Shown here: positions 1-5,849 of the stretch, piece after piece
Numbering within the stretch: position 1 is the first letter of the stretch
Layout of the letters: each line of letters opens with the position of its first letter
DNA from: Coriobacteriales bacterium
GTDB taxonomy: Bacteria > Actinomycetota > Coriobacteriia > Coriobacteriales > UBA8131
Assembly: GCA_031272005.1 (NCBI GenBank)
Contig: JAISUQ010000053.1
Location: forward strand, 1-6,320
Direction of reading: 5' to 3'
Length of the DNA: 6,320 nt
Position numbers and translations under genes: made by a program
The notes under the pieces: model-generated
Database searches by the model: none
Seen by the model: only the letters and a program-made list of their open reading frames with translations
Told to the model about the DNA's origin: nothing

Positions 1-193
1 CGCCGCTGTTGTCGCTGGCATCGCAGACATAACTGATGGCAATAGATCCGGTGCGCCCATAAACCGTACAGCTGCGCACGCCCGGCAGGCTGGCGACATA
101 CAGCTCCAATGCCACAGCGTCCATATCGGGAATCCGGCCAGCTGTCCTGACCCGCAGCCGGCCGGGAAAGCTGTGCGCCAGTTTGATGCGCAT
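1..193 (-). CDS. Heavy-metal P-type ATPase, N-terminal fragment (cut by left edge)
   Basis: Sixty-four codons are visible from an ATG at 193-191. The protein starts MRIKLAHSFPGRLRVR and continues with LPGVRSCTVYGRTGSIAISY around residues 36-55. The pattern PGR(L/I)RVR, then LPGV, then a TG-S-I-Y strand is what I know from the degenerate HMA-like N-terminal domain of P1B-type metal-translocating ATPases of Firmicutes and Coriobacteriia. The visible part has no GMTCxxC metal site, which also fits that subgroup. The ATPase core (DKTGT, CPx) would lie outside the window, so substrate and full identity cannot be seen. The start lies 14 nt after the stop of the upstream DUF6110-like gene on the same strand, which suggests one operon with translational coupling. 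No good ribosome site precedes it. The family call is inference from this short stretch and from the neighbour. Confidence 0.62.
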   Translation of the reverse strand, partial: MRIKLAHSFPGRLRVRTAGRIPDMDAVALELYVASLPGVRSCTVYGRTGSIAISYVCDASDNSG

Positions 194-207
194 CTGATTG
201 ACTGGAC

Positions 208-462
208 TTATGCCTTGCTGGCAGCCGGCTTGGCATCAACAGCCTCCGCCGGAGTCTCATTGAGATAACTGGCCTCGGCGATGATGTCATCAAGGTTGCT
301 CTTGGCTTCCTCAATGATGTCCAACCCGGCGCTTCTGGCCTGCAATACCTTGGAGACCCCCTGTACGTAGAGCTTTTTGGCGGGTTTGGAGGTAGCGGCC
401 TTAAGGCCTACCGAACCCAACAGAAACCCTGCAGCCAACAGCCCAATCCCTTGCTTGTACAT
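208..462 (-). CDS. Small DUF6110-like protein paired with the P-type ATPase
   Basis: An 84-residue protein starting MYKQGIGLLAAGFLLG. Residues about 5-20 form one Gly/Ala-rich hydrophobic helix (GxxxxxGFLLGSVG). Then comes TSKPAKKLYVQ, an amphipathic helical stretch rich in Ala, Ile, Asp and Glu (about 40-68), and a low-complexity Ala/Pro/Lys tail. This layout resembles the DUF6110 family, small proteins of unknown function commonly found next to heavy-metal P-type ATPases. A longer reading from an ATG at 546 is open, but I chose the ATG at 462. AAAGGA lies 6 nt before it, the protein begins there with the family-like segment, and the longer start would run through the predicted promoter and operator. 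The likely role is a membrane-anchored accessory or chaperone-like partner of the metal pump. This is inferred from context only. Confidence 0.72.
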   Translation of the reverse strand: MYKQGIGLLAAGFLLGSVGLKAATSKPAKKLYVQGVSKVLQARSAGLDIIEEAKSNLDDIIAEASYLNETPAEAVDAKPAASKA

Positions 463-486
463 CTCCGGTCCTTTCTCATGCGGATA

Positions 487-508
487 AAAGTTATAACCCC
501 ATAACTTT
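487..508. promoter_or_regulatory. Perfect inverted repeat, candidate operator of the metal-ATPase operon
   Basis: AAAGTTAT (487-494), spacer AACCCC, ATAACTTT (501-508): a perfect 8-bp inverted repeat, 22 bp in all, centred about 35 nt upstream of the DUF6110-like start. It overlaps the start point expected from the promoter-like boxes at 512-540. Low GC content argues for a protein-binding site rather than an RNA hairpin. A metal-responsive repressor is an attractive guess given the downstream ATPase. The sequence does not match a Fur, DtxR or MntR consensus that I can recall. Confidence 0.5.
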
Positions 509-511
509 ATT

Positions 512-540
512 AGCTTACAACTTGCGCCCAAAAATGTAAA
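512..540 (-). promoter_or_regulatory. Possible promoter of the DUF6110/ATPase operon
   Basis: On the minus strand TTTACA (540-535) is followed after 17 bp by TAAGCT (517-512). The -35 matches the sigma-A consensus well, but the -10 matches only 3 of 6. The surrounding AT-rich stretch, position about 50 nt before the gene start, and inverted repeat over the expected start point support it moderately. Confidence 0.3.
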
Positions 541-568
541 GCGCATATAACTAATTTTCCGAAAACCG

Positions 569-597
569 CAATGTGCCCGGACGCGAACTGGACATTG
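569..597 (-). terminator. Weak stem-loop downstream of the ferredoxin gene
   Basis: CAATGT (569-574) pairs with ACATTG (592-597), with a few further G-C pairs possible inside the 17-nt loop. On the minus strand the stem is followed by CGGTTTTCGG, a short T run three bases on. The placement, about 13 nt after the ferredoxin stop, suits a terminator, but the stem is short and the T tract poor. Confidence 0.25.
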
Positions 598-609
598 GCC
601 AACTATTCT

Positions 610-918
610 CTACAACAGATATTTGGCGACCGGTTGGCCGCCTTCGAGATGCTCCTCGACGATGGTCTCGATGGCTTCGCTGTCCAGGCCGCCGTACCAG
701 ACACCCTCCGGATAGACCACCATCACCGGACCCTTGCCACAGACCGCAAAGCAGCTGGCGGTGTTGATCAGCACGTCACTGCCCAGCTCGCGATCCTCAA
801 TCTCCTCCACCAACTGCTGAACCAGGGCATTGGCGCCCTGCGAATGACAGGTCCCCAGCTTATCGCCAACGAACTTCGAACCATTACAGATGAACAGATG
901 ATACTTGGGTGAAACCAC
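610..918 (-). CDS. [2Fe-2S] ferredoxin, thioredoxin-fold (C. pasteurianum 2Fe-ferredoxin type)
   Basis: A 102-residue electron carrier. Cysteines sit at 11, 24, 56 and 60 (FICNG, GTCHSQ, ASCFAVC), spaced C-x12-C-x31-C-x3-C. As I recall, these are the positions of the cluster ligands in the 102-residue Clostridium pasteurianum [2Fe-2S] ferredoxin. The start MVSPKYHLFIC, the EEIEDRELGS segment and the VVYPEGVWYGG motif (about 67-77) also match that family. Length is normal. The start is GTG at 918-916, preceded by GGAGAGGAG about 5 nt upstream. The gene stands alone here. Clostridial members are tied to nitrogenase and other redox enzymes, but no nif gene is visible in this window, so its partner is unknown. 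Family assignment is firm; the physiological role is open. Confidence 0.9.
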   Translation of the reverse strand: MVSPKYHLFICNGSKFVGDKLGTCHSQGANALVQQLVEEIEDRELGSDVLINTASCFAVCGKGPVMVVYPEGVWYGGLDSEAIETIVEEHLEGGQPVAKYLL

Positions 919-1018
919 ACTCGCTCCTCTCCGCGAAATCTACTATCCATAACATGGTACAGTTCACCAGCGAAGCTCGGGTTTCTCTTGCGTTAAGACT
1001 GTGTAAATCTCGGGAAAT

Positions 1019-1238
1019 ATGGGGGCTTGCAGGTTGTGGCCAGGCGCCTGGTGGTTTAAGTGCTGCCTTGGTGGAGAAAACCGTGTGTCTGCAAGGCGCC
1101 TGAGTATATGGGCGTGCAGGTTGTGGCCAGGCGCGGGCACCCGCGCCTGCCCCCAGAGCGCCCGCCCGGCATATACACCTCTTCTTCAAGGCAGCACTTC
1201 AGCCACAAGGCACCTGGCCACAACCTGCAAACCTCCAT
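1019..1238. repeat. 220-bp element with 52-bp imperfect terminal inverted repeats
   Basis: The left arm 1019-1070 is the inverse of the right arm 1187-1238 at 46 of 52 positions. It includes unbroken blocks such as GCAGGTTGTGGCCAGG and AAGTGCTGCCTTG. The middle contains a further copy of the GCAGGTTGTGGCCAGGCGC module (1117-1134) leading into a GC-rich palindrome (1128-1149). The element lies between two divergently read genes and encodes nothing convincing. I see no target-site duplication. A related sequence lies at 5943-6054 in the opposite orientation. It is best described as a MITE-like or REP-like dispersed repeat; whether it moves, or how, is not shown. Confidence 0.75.
1128..1149. repeat. 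GC-rich palindromic core, left copy
   Basis: CAGGCGCGGG (1128-1137) and CCCGCGCCTG (1140-1149) are perfect inverted copies separated by CA. The same 22 bp, with one change at the centre, occur at 6031-6052. It could form a very stable cruciform or RNA hairpin. Confidence 0.8.
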
Positions 1239-1332
1239 TTGCTCAGGAATTCACAACCCTGAGGAAACGCTGATTTACATGATTCTGGCGAGAAAGTGGG
1301 TGAATGCTACTAGGCAAAACCGCTGGCCCGTG

Positions 1333-1343
1333 TATACTATAAA
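1333..1343 (+). promoter_or_regulatory. Possible -10 region of the zinc-ribbon gene
   Basis: TATACT (1333-1338) runs into TATAAA (1338-1343) about 50-60 nt before the gene start, in an AT-rich patch after a GC-rich repeat. No convincing -35 box is seen 16-18 bp upstream of either, so only the -10 is supported. Confidence 0.35.
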
Positions 1344-1393
1344 TGTTACTGACGGAGGGTTATTTAGATATTTTGGGAGAGGTTCGGTGAGGG

Positions 1394-2506
1394 ATGATGT
1401 CATTCTGTGGTTATTGCGGAACCGAAGTTATTGAGGGCGCCCGTTTTTGTGTGAGTTGCGGAAAGCCGGTGCGCCAGCCGGCAGAGGTCGCCGCTGCTGT
1501 GGCTGCCGCCACTGCTGCGCTGTCCCAAACTGCCGTGGAGCAGGTAGCCCCAACCCCGGTGGCTGCAGACACCCCTGTCGTTACGGTTGCAGCCGCGACT
1601 GAAGCTGCCGCGGTCGCCGTCGCGCCTGAAACTGCCGCGCCTGAAGCTGCCGTAGCTGAGCCAATACCTGTGGAACAGGCCGCCCCTGAAGCAGCACCTG
1701 AAATAGCGGCTGCCTTCGAGCCCGAGCCGGCGCCGCAGCCCGAACCACAGCCAATGCCCAAACCAGAACCTGCACCAATACCGACACCAGCGCTCGAACC
1801 AGAACCACCTGCCGCGCCGGCAACAGCGGAGACTTCGTCACCGGCATTCGAGCCCTTCTCCGCCACACCAGAAACACCCGCCACGCCGGACGCAGTTGTT
1901 GCAGAACAAACGCCATTCTCCGCGCCCGTTATTCAGACCAGCTACGCCGGCCAGACCTTCAACGTTGGCATCGACCCGGCGACCGGGCAGCCTTACGCCA
2001 CCAGCACCGATAACGCCGCCATACACATCGGCGCTGCGGATACCGCCGACACCTTGAACGCCAGCAGTGCTCCCGGCATACCTGGCACCCCAGATGCTGC
2101 CAACACTACAGGCTTCGTTCTGCCCAATTTGCCTGGCGCCGACGGCGAAGCCCAGGCCGGTTCCGCCAAGGGCGTGCTCGGCCAGGTCGGTGGTGTAGTT
2201 GGCGGTGTGATTGGCAGTAACCTGCCCAACGTCAACAACCTGCCCGGGCTATCCAACGTACCCAAGCCCAAGGGCCTGGTGCCGGGTATTATCCTGATAG
2301 TTGCCGGACTGCTGGTCTTTGCCCTGTTCAGCTGGATTATGACCTTCGGCGGTACCTCGATGTTCAGTCTCTACTACTACCCCACCGACAACGCCCTGCT
2401 CAACCTGGTGCTGGAATACGGCATGTACCCCGGCTGGATTATCACCATCGCCCTGGTAGGCTCAGGTGCCACCACTCTGTTGAGGTATTTCACCAGTAAG
2501 AAGTAG
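1394..2506 (+). CDS. Zinc-ribbon membrane protein with long Ala/Pro/Glu linker
   Basis: A 370-residue protein in three parts. Residues 5-22 are a zinc ribbon with Cys5, Cys8, Cys19 and Cys22 (CGYCG and CVSCGKP), typical of the zf-ribbon_3 class. Residues about 28-185 are an Ala/Pro/Glu-rich low-complexity linker with alternating X-Pro pairs (PEPAPQPEPQPMPKPEP). Then come a Gly/Asn/Pro-rich spacer and two hydrophobic helices, about 295-316 and 345-366, before a short RYFTSKK tail. The layout suggests a cytoplasmic zinc ribbon tethered to the membrane by a long flexible arm. The function is unknown; such ribbons often mediate protein or nucleic-acid contacts. Two adjacent ATGs exist (1394 and 1397). 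GGGAGAGG (1375-1382) suits the first and GAGGG (1389-1393) the second, so the start is uncertain by one codon. It is a single gene, ended by a strong terminator. Confidence 0.85.
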   Translation: MMSFCGYCGTEVIEGARFCVSCGKPVRQPAEVAAAVAAATAALSQTAVEQVAPTPVAADTPVVTVAAATEAAAVAVAPETAAPEAAVAEPIPVEQAAPEAAPEIAAAFEPEPAPQPEPQPMPKPEPAPIPTPALEPEPPAAPATAETSSPAFEPFSATPETPATPDAVVAEQTPFSAPVIQTSYAGQTFNVGIDPATGQPYATSTDNAAIHIGAADTADTLNASSAPGIPGTPDAANTTGFVLPNLPGADGEAQAGSAKGVLGQVGGVVGGVIGSNLPNVNNLPGLSNVPKPKGLVPGIILIVAGLLVFALFSWIMTFGGTSMFSLYYYPTDNALLNLVLEYGMYPGWIITIALVGSGATTLLRYFTSKK

Positions 2507-2574
2507 CTGCGCCAGGGAAGTGCTGCGCAGAGCGCAACAGACTGTGACCCCCTGATGAAGCATGGTTGCGGGCT

Positions 2575-2611
2575 GCAGGGGCGGGCTTGAAACCCGCTCC
2601 TGCGGGGTTTT
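2575..2611 (+). terminator. Intrinsic terminator of the zinc-ribbon gene
   Basis: GCAGGGGCGGG (2575-2585) pairs with CCCGCTCCTGC (2593-2603) as an 11-bp stem with one G-U pair and a CTTGAAA loop. It is followed by GGGGTTTT (2604-2611). The T run points to plus-strand termination. It lies between convergent genes and could also slow minus-strand transcripts, but no T run follows on that side. Confidence 0.7.
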
Positions 2612-2627
2612 CCATGGCTGAGGCAGG

Positions 2628-3407
2628 CTACTCCGGCATCGGCGTGGCCAGGATGCTCAAGCCCAGGATGATGTAGAGGATACCGGCCACGCGGTTGGCG
2701 ATCACCGAAACCCGCGGGCGACTTTGCAGCAGCCGCTGAAACTGTCCGGCCCCAAAGGCCAGAATCAGGCACCAGACGGTACTGGTGCCGATAAAGGTCA
2801 GCCCCAGCAGCAAGAACGGCAGGGCGCGACTCAGCGCAGTGGCCACCGCAGCCCATGTTCCCGAAGCTGCACCAGCCTCAAGCACCGCCTCTGCGCCAAT
2901 ACCGGCTACCGCTGGATCCACGAACTGCGGCAGGAAGGCCAAAAAGAACAGAGCGATCTTGGGGTTGGTGACGTTGGTAATCACTCCCTGGATAAATGCG
3001 CGACGCGGCGTGATTGGCAGCGCACCGCTGATGCCCTGAGGCTTCTCGACAGCGACGCCATTGCCCCCGCCATTGTCCCCGCCATTGCCCCCATCAGCGC
3101 CGGCCGCCAACACGCCTCTGGCCAGCAGCGCCTTTATCCCCATCACCACCAGATAACAGGCTCCGGCCAGCTTGACCAGCCAGAACAGCCAGGGCGAGCC
3201 CAACAGCAGCACGCTCAGGCCAAAAGCCACCAGCAGGGTGTGCACCACCAGACCGCCGGAGATGCCCAGCGCCGAGGCCACGCCGATACGCGGGCCGCCG
3301 GTAACAGCTTTACTCAGGATATAGAGGGTATCCAGTCCGGGAGTGAGATTCAGCAGAATTGCCGCAACCACAAAGGCGCCGTAGTTGATGATGCCAAACA
3401 TCGCCAC
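2628..3407 (-). CDS. LysE/RhtB-family amino-acid exporter
   Basis: A 259-residue membrane protein. The family N-terminal motif NLTPGLDTLYIL is at residues 20-31, and the second-half signature NPKIALFFLAFLPQF is at 148-162. Hydrophobic helices fit the usual six-segment plan. LysE/RhtB proteins export amino acids such as lysine, arginine, homoserine or threonine; the substrate cannot be read from the sequence. The protein is about 50 residues longer than the usual 200-215. The extra length is a Gly/Asn/Asp loop at about 103-117 and a longer Ala-rich linker at about 164-190. It is the last gene of the amino-acid ABC operon. Its GTG start (3407) lies 9 nt after the ATPase stop. An ATG two codons later (3401) is the alternative, but the AGGCGG ribosome site better suits the GTG. 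Confidence 0.88.
   Translation of the reverse strand: MAMFGIINYGAFVVAAILLNLTPGLDTLYILSKAVTGGPRIGVASALGISGGLVVHTLLVAFGLSVLLLGSPWLFWLVKLAGACYLVVMGIKALLARGVLAAGADGGNGGDNGGGNGVAVEKPQGISGALPITPRRAFIQGVITNVTNPKIALFFLAFLPQFVDPAVAGIGAEAVLEAGAASGTWAAVATALSRALPFLLLGLTFIGTSTVWCLILAFGAGQFQRLLQSRPRVSVIANRVAGILYIILGLSILATPMPE
3059..3094. repeat. Three 12-bp tandem units inside the exporter gene
   Basis: CATTGCCCCCGC, CATTGTCCCCGC and CATTGCCCCCAT lie head to tail. They encode the Gly/Asn/Asp-rich loop of the LysE-type protein. The unit is a multiple of three, so copy-number change would keep the frame and alter loop length. Confidence 0.75.
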
Positions 3408-3416
3408 TGGGGCCGC

Positions 3417-4145
3417 CTACAGCACTTTCTCCAAAAACGCCCTGGTGCGCTGATGCTGAGGGTTGCCGAAGACCTGGGCCGGTGGGCCTTCCTCCACAAT
3501 CACGCCACCGTCGATGAAGACCACCCGGCTGGCAACCTCGCGAGCGAAGCCCATCTCGTGGGTGACGATAATCATCGTCATGCCCTCGTTGGCCAGCCTG
3601 CGCATCACCTCCAGCACGTCACCAACCATCTCCGGGTCCAGGGCACTGGTGGGCTCGTCGAAGAGCATCAGCGCCGGGTCCATGGCCAGCGCCCGGGCTA
3701 TGGCCACACGTTGCTGTTGCCCGCCAGACAGCGAGCCCGGCAAAGCGTTGGCCTTCTCCTCCAGCCCTACGCTTTCCAACAGCGCCATGGCCTTGGCTTC
3801 GGCCTCAGCGCGCGGCATCTTCTTGCAGTGCATCGGCGCCATGGTGATATTCTTCAGCACCGTCAGGTGCGGAAACAGGTTGAACTGCTGAAAGACCATG
3901 CCGATGTTCTCACGAATCTTGTCCAACTTGGCATGTTTGTCGGTAATCAGATTGCCGTCTACCTCTACCGTGCCGTCGGTGGGTTGCTCCAGCGAGTTGA
4001 TGCAGCGTAAAAAGGTGCTCTTGCCCGAGCCGGACGGGCCAATCAGGCAAATCACCTCGCCCTCAGCCACGTCCAGATCCATACCCCGGAGTACCTCGTT
4101 CTTGCCGAAGTATTTATGCAGATTGCGAATCTTCACTCTGGACAA
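3417..4145 (-). CDS. Polar amino-acid ABC importer, ATPase subunit (GlnQ/HisP type)
   Basis: A 242-residue cytoplasmic ATPase that powers the importer encoded upstream. All nucleotide-binding motifs are present: Walker A GPSGSGKST (36-44), Q-loop Gln86, signature LSGGQ (139-143), Walker B LMLFDEP (159-165), D-loop SALD (167-170) and switch His196. Length and the FPHLTVLKNITMAP segment are typical of the polar amino-acid subfamily. The start is TTG at 4145-4143, with AAAGGAGG (4160-4153) 7 nt before it; the next candidate, a GTG three codons on, is too far from this site. The start lies inside the permease gene, overlapping its last 32 nt, so translation is probably coupled. No key residue is missing. 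Confidence 0.95.
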   Translation of the reverse strand: MSRVKIRNLHKYFGKNEVLRGMDLDVAEGEVICLIGPSGSGKSTFLRCINSLEQPTDGTVEVDGNLITDKHAKLDKIRENIGMVFQQFNLFPHLTVLKNITMAPMHCKKMPRAEAEAKAMALLESVGLEEKANALPGSLSGGQQQRVAIARALAMDPALMLFDEPTSALDPEMVGDVLEVMRRLANEGMTMIIVTHEMGFAREVASRVVFIDGGVIVEEGPPAQVFGNPQHQRTRAFLEKVL

Positions 4146-4791
4146 GAGAGATCCTCCTTTCCAACAGTTTGGAGAGCTTGGTCAGGGCGTAGATGATGAT
4201 GAAGTAGAACACGCCCACCATCACCCAGACCTCAAAGGAGCGGAAGGTGGTGGCGATTATCTGCTTGCCGATATATGTCAGTTCGTACAGACCAATGACG
4301 GAGATGATTGAAGTATCCTTGATGGTGATAATGCACTGATTTGCCACCGAAGGCACCACGATCCGCAGCGCCTGTGGCAGGATGACCCGCAGCATCGCCG
4401 CCGACTTCGATAACCCCAGGCTGCGCGCCGCCTCCATCTGGCCAGCGGGCACAGCTTCAATGCCGCCGCGGAATATCTCCGACAGATAGGCGCCGGCATT
4501 CAACGACAAGGCGATGATACCAGCTTGCAGAGCAGTCATGGTAAAGCCGATGGCTTTGGTCACGCCAAAGTAGATAAAGAAGGTCTGCACCAGCAAAGGC
4601 GTACCGCGAATGATATTGATATAGCACTGGGAGATGAAATGCAGCGGCCAGAGTTTGGAGATGTTCAACAGACAGGAGCCCAGGCCGATGAACATCGCGA
4701 TAATCAACGAGATAACCGATAGCTCCAGGGTGATGCCCATGCCGCTGAGGAACCTTGGCCAGGATTCGCCCAACAATTCTATGAAGCTCAT
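4114..4791 (-). CDS. Polar amino-acid ABC importer, permease subunit (GlnP/HisM type)
   Basis: A 225-residue inner-membrane protein of the HEQRo-type permease family. The RGTPLLVQ motif is at 62-69. The EAA loop that docks on the ATPase is at 120-139 (EAARSLG...ILP, with Gly126). Hydrophobic segments lie around 20-41, 55-75, 84-104 and 187-205, with a moderately hydrophobic stretch between. It is the only permease in the operon, so the channel is probably a homodimer. The start is ATG at 4791-4789 with GGAGG (4803-4799) 7 nt upstream. Its last 32 nt also encode the start of the ATPase gene. Confidence 0.94.
   Translation of the reverse strand: MSFIELLGESWPRFLSGMGITLELSVISLIIAMFIGLGSCLLNISKLWPLHFISQCYINIIRGTPLLVQTFFIYFGVTKAIGFTMTALQAGIIALSLNAGAYLSEIFRGGIEAVPAGQMEAARSLGLSKSAAMLRVILPQALRIVVPSVANQCIITIKDTSIISVIGLYELTYIGKQIIATTFRSFEVWVMVGVFYFIIIYALTKLSKLLERRISLVQSEDSQSA
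4153..4160 (-). promoter_or_regulatory. Ribosome site that decides the TTG start of the ATPase
   Basis: AAAGGAGG on the minus strand, within the permease coding sequence and 7 nt before TTG (4145-4143). A near-perfect Shine-Dalgarno at ideal spacing is the main reason to accept TTG over the GTG nine bases further on. Confidence 0.8.
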
Positions 4792-4843
4792 GGCCGTACC
4801 TCCGACGCCCGCCGCCTGGCCATCACTCGCCTCAGCAAACCAA

Positions 4844-4883
4844 GACGACAGCCGCCCGCCGTTGCCAGCGGACGACTGTCGTC
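4844..4883 (-). promoter_or_regulatory. Long GCAA-capped hairpin between binding-protein and permease genes
   Basis: In the transcript, 18 bases pair with the following 18 around a GCAA (GNRA) tetraloop. The outer stem is GACGACAG with CTGTCGTC, and three G-U pairs occur further in. It begins 33 nt after the stop of the binding-protein gene. The T-poor sequence after it (TTGGTTTGC) makes it a weak terminator at best. It more likely allows partial read-through or protects the 3' end of the binding-protein mRNA, raising binding protein over permease. Confidence 0.75.
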
Positions 4884-4916
4884 ATTGTTAAACGAGCTGT
4901 ACAGCCTGATCAATCC

Positions 4917-5753
4917 TTACTTCTTGATGTACTTGTCCAGAATCTCCTGATAGGTGCCGTCGGCCTTGATGTTGACCAGGCCGGCATCAAAGGCAGCCAG
5001 CAGTTCCGGGTTCATACCTTTGGCCACAGCAAAGCCGTAAGACGAGCCGCGCTCCATGTCGGTGACCATCTTCAGCTCCACGCCCTGGGAAATGGCGTAG
5101 CCCAGCACCGGGTAATCCTCAAACAGCGCCACAGTATTGCCGGCCATGACGTCCTCATACATCATCGCCGAATCCTCAAAGGCCACAGTCTCAAAGCCAT
5201 ACTCAGCCATGATGCCCTCAGCGAAAGCCTGGCCCTCGGTGCCCATCTTCACAGCCACCTTCTTGCCAGCCAGGTCCTCATAACCCTTGATGTCCTGATT
5301 GCTGGCAGCAATGCCCATGACAACACCTGAATCAAAGTAAGGCGCGGAGAAGTCGAAGATCTCCTTGCGGGCGTCGGTGATGCTCATGCCGGCGATGACA
5401 CCATCAGCCTGGCCAGAGGTCACAGCTTGCAGCGCAGCGTCAAAGCCCACGGAGTTGATGGTGTACTCAAAGCCCTGGTCTTTGGCGATGGCGTCGAGAA
5501 TCTCGATGTCGATACCCACCAGGTTGCCGCTGGCATCGGTAAACTCAAAGGGGGCAAAGGTGGTGTCAGTGGCAATCACATAGACCTTGCCATCGGTGGC
5601 CTTGCCAGCATCGGTGGTTTCGGTGCTGCCGGTGCCGCTGGTGCTCTCATTCCCGGAGCTGCTGCTACCGCCGCCGCAACCAGCCAGCATCGGCATGAAC
5701 GCGGCCAGAGCCAGGGCGCAAATCAACGCCACAATCTTCTTGCTTGTCTTCAT
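4917..5753 (-). CDS. Amino-acid ABC importer, solute-binding lipoprotein (SBP_bac_3)
   Basis: A 278-residue extracellular lipoprotein that captures the substrate. The signal peptide MKTSKKIVALICALALAAFM ends in the lipobox LAGC (23-26), so Cys26 is lipidated. A Gly/Ser/Thr-rich tether follows to about residue 54. The family 3 fold shows DTTFAPFEF (63-71), the signature GIDIEILDAIA (80-90), ITDARKEIFDFSAPYF (125-140), and FEDYPVLGYA (211-220). Arg129 is the expected ligand-carboxylate contact and Asp213 the expected amino-group contact, which favours an alpha-amino acid; which one is not clear. AAAGGA about 7 nt before the ATG supports the start. It is the first gene of the operon and lies 125 nt before the permease, with a hairpin between them. 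Confidence 0.95.
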   Translation of the reverse strand: MKTSKKIVALICALALAAFMPMLAGCGGGSSSSGNESTSGTGSTETTDAGKATDGKVYVIATDTTFAPFEFTDASGNLVGIDIEILDAIAKDQGFEYTINSVGFDAALQAVTSGQADGVIAGMSITDARKEIFDFSAPYFDSGVVMGIAASNQDIKGYEDLAGKKVAVKMGTEGQAFAEGIMAEYGFETVAFEDSAMMYEDVMAGNTVALFEDYPVLGYAISQGVELKMVTDMERGSSYGFAVAKGMNPELLAAFDAGLVNIKADGTYQEILDKYIKK

Positions 5754-5804
5754 ACGTTCTTCCTTTCCTCTCGGTAAAAATTCTTTTTCCCAGTGAACTT
5801 GTAT

Positions 5805-5810
5805 ATTCTA
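5805..5810 (-). promoter_or_regulatory. Possible -10 box of the amino-acid transport operon
   Basis: TAGAAT on the minus strand matches 5 of 6 of the sigma-A -10 consensus and lies about 52 nt before the binding-protein start, in an AT-rich patch. No good -35 box is found 16-18 bp upstream (CAGCAG or ACAGCA only), so it may need an activator or be wrong. Confidence 0.35.
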
Positions 5811-5849
5811 CCGTATTTGACATATCTCTGCTGTACTGACTGGGGTGAC

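Noticed and set aside
463..546. Longer start (ATG 546) for the DUF6110-like gene
   Set aside because: The added 28 residues cover the promoter-like boxes and the inverted repeat and show no family resemblance; the ATG at 462 has AAAGGA at good spacing.
571..912. Plus-strand 113-codon frame
   Set aside because: It is antisense to the ferredoxin gene, whose cysteine pattern, GTG start and ribosome site are convincing.
1411..1884. Ala/Ser/Gly-rich 157-codon minus-strand frame
   Set aside because: It is the mirror of the low-complexity Ala/Pro/Glu linker of the zinc-ribbon gene and has no motif or ribosome site.
2724..4010. A 428-codon plus-strand open frame
   Set aside because: It lies opposite the exporter and ATPase genes, both of which have full family motifs. 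Its translation is Gln/His-rich with no domain, as expected of an antisense shadow in GC-rich coding DNA.
5817..5822. Perfect TTGACA on the plus strand
   Set aside because: No -10 box occurs 15-19 bp downstream, and no plus-strand gene follows.
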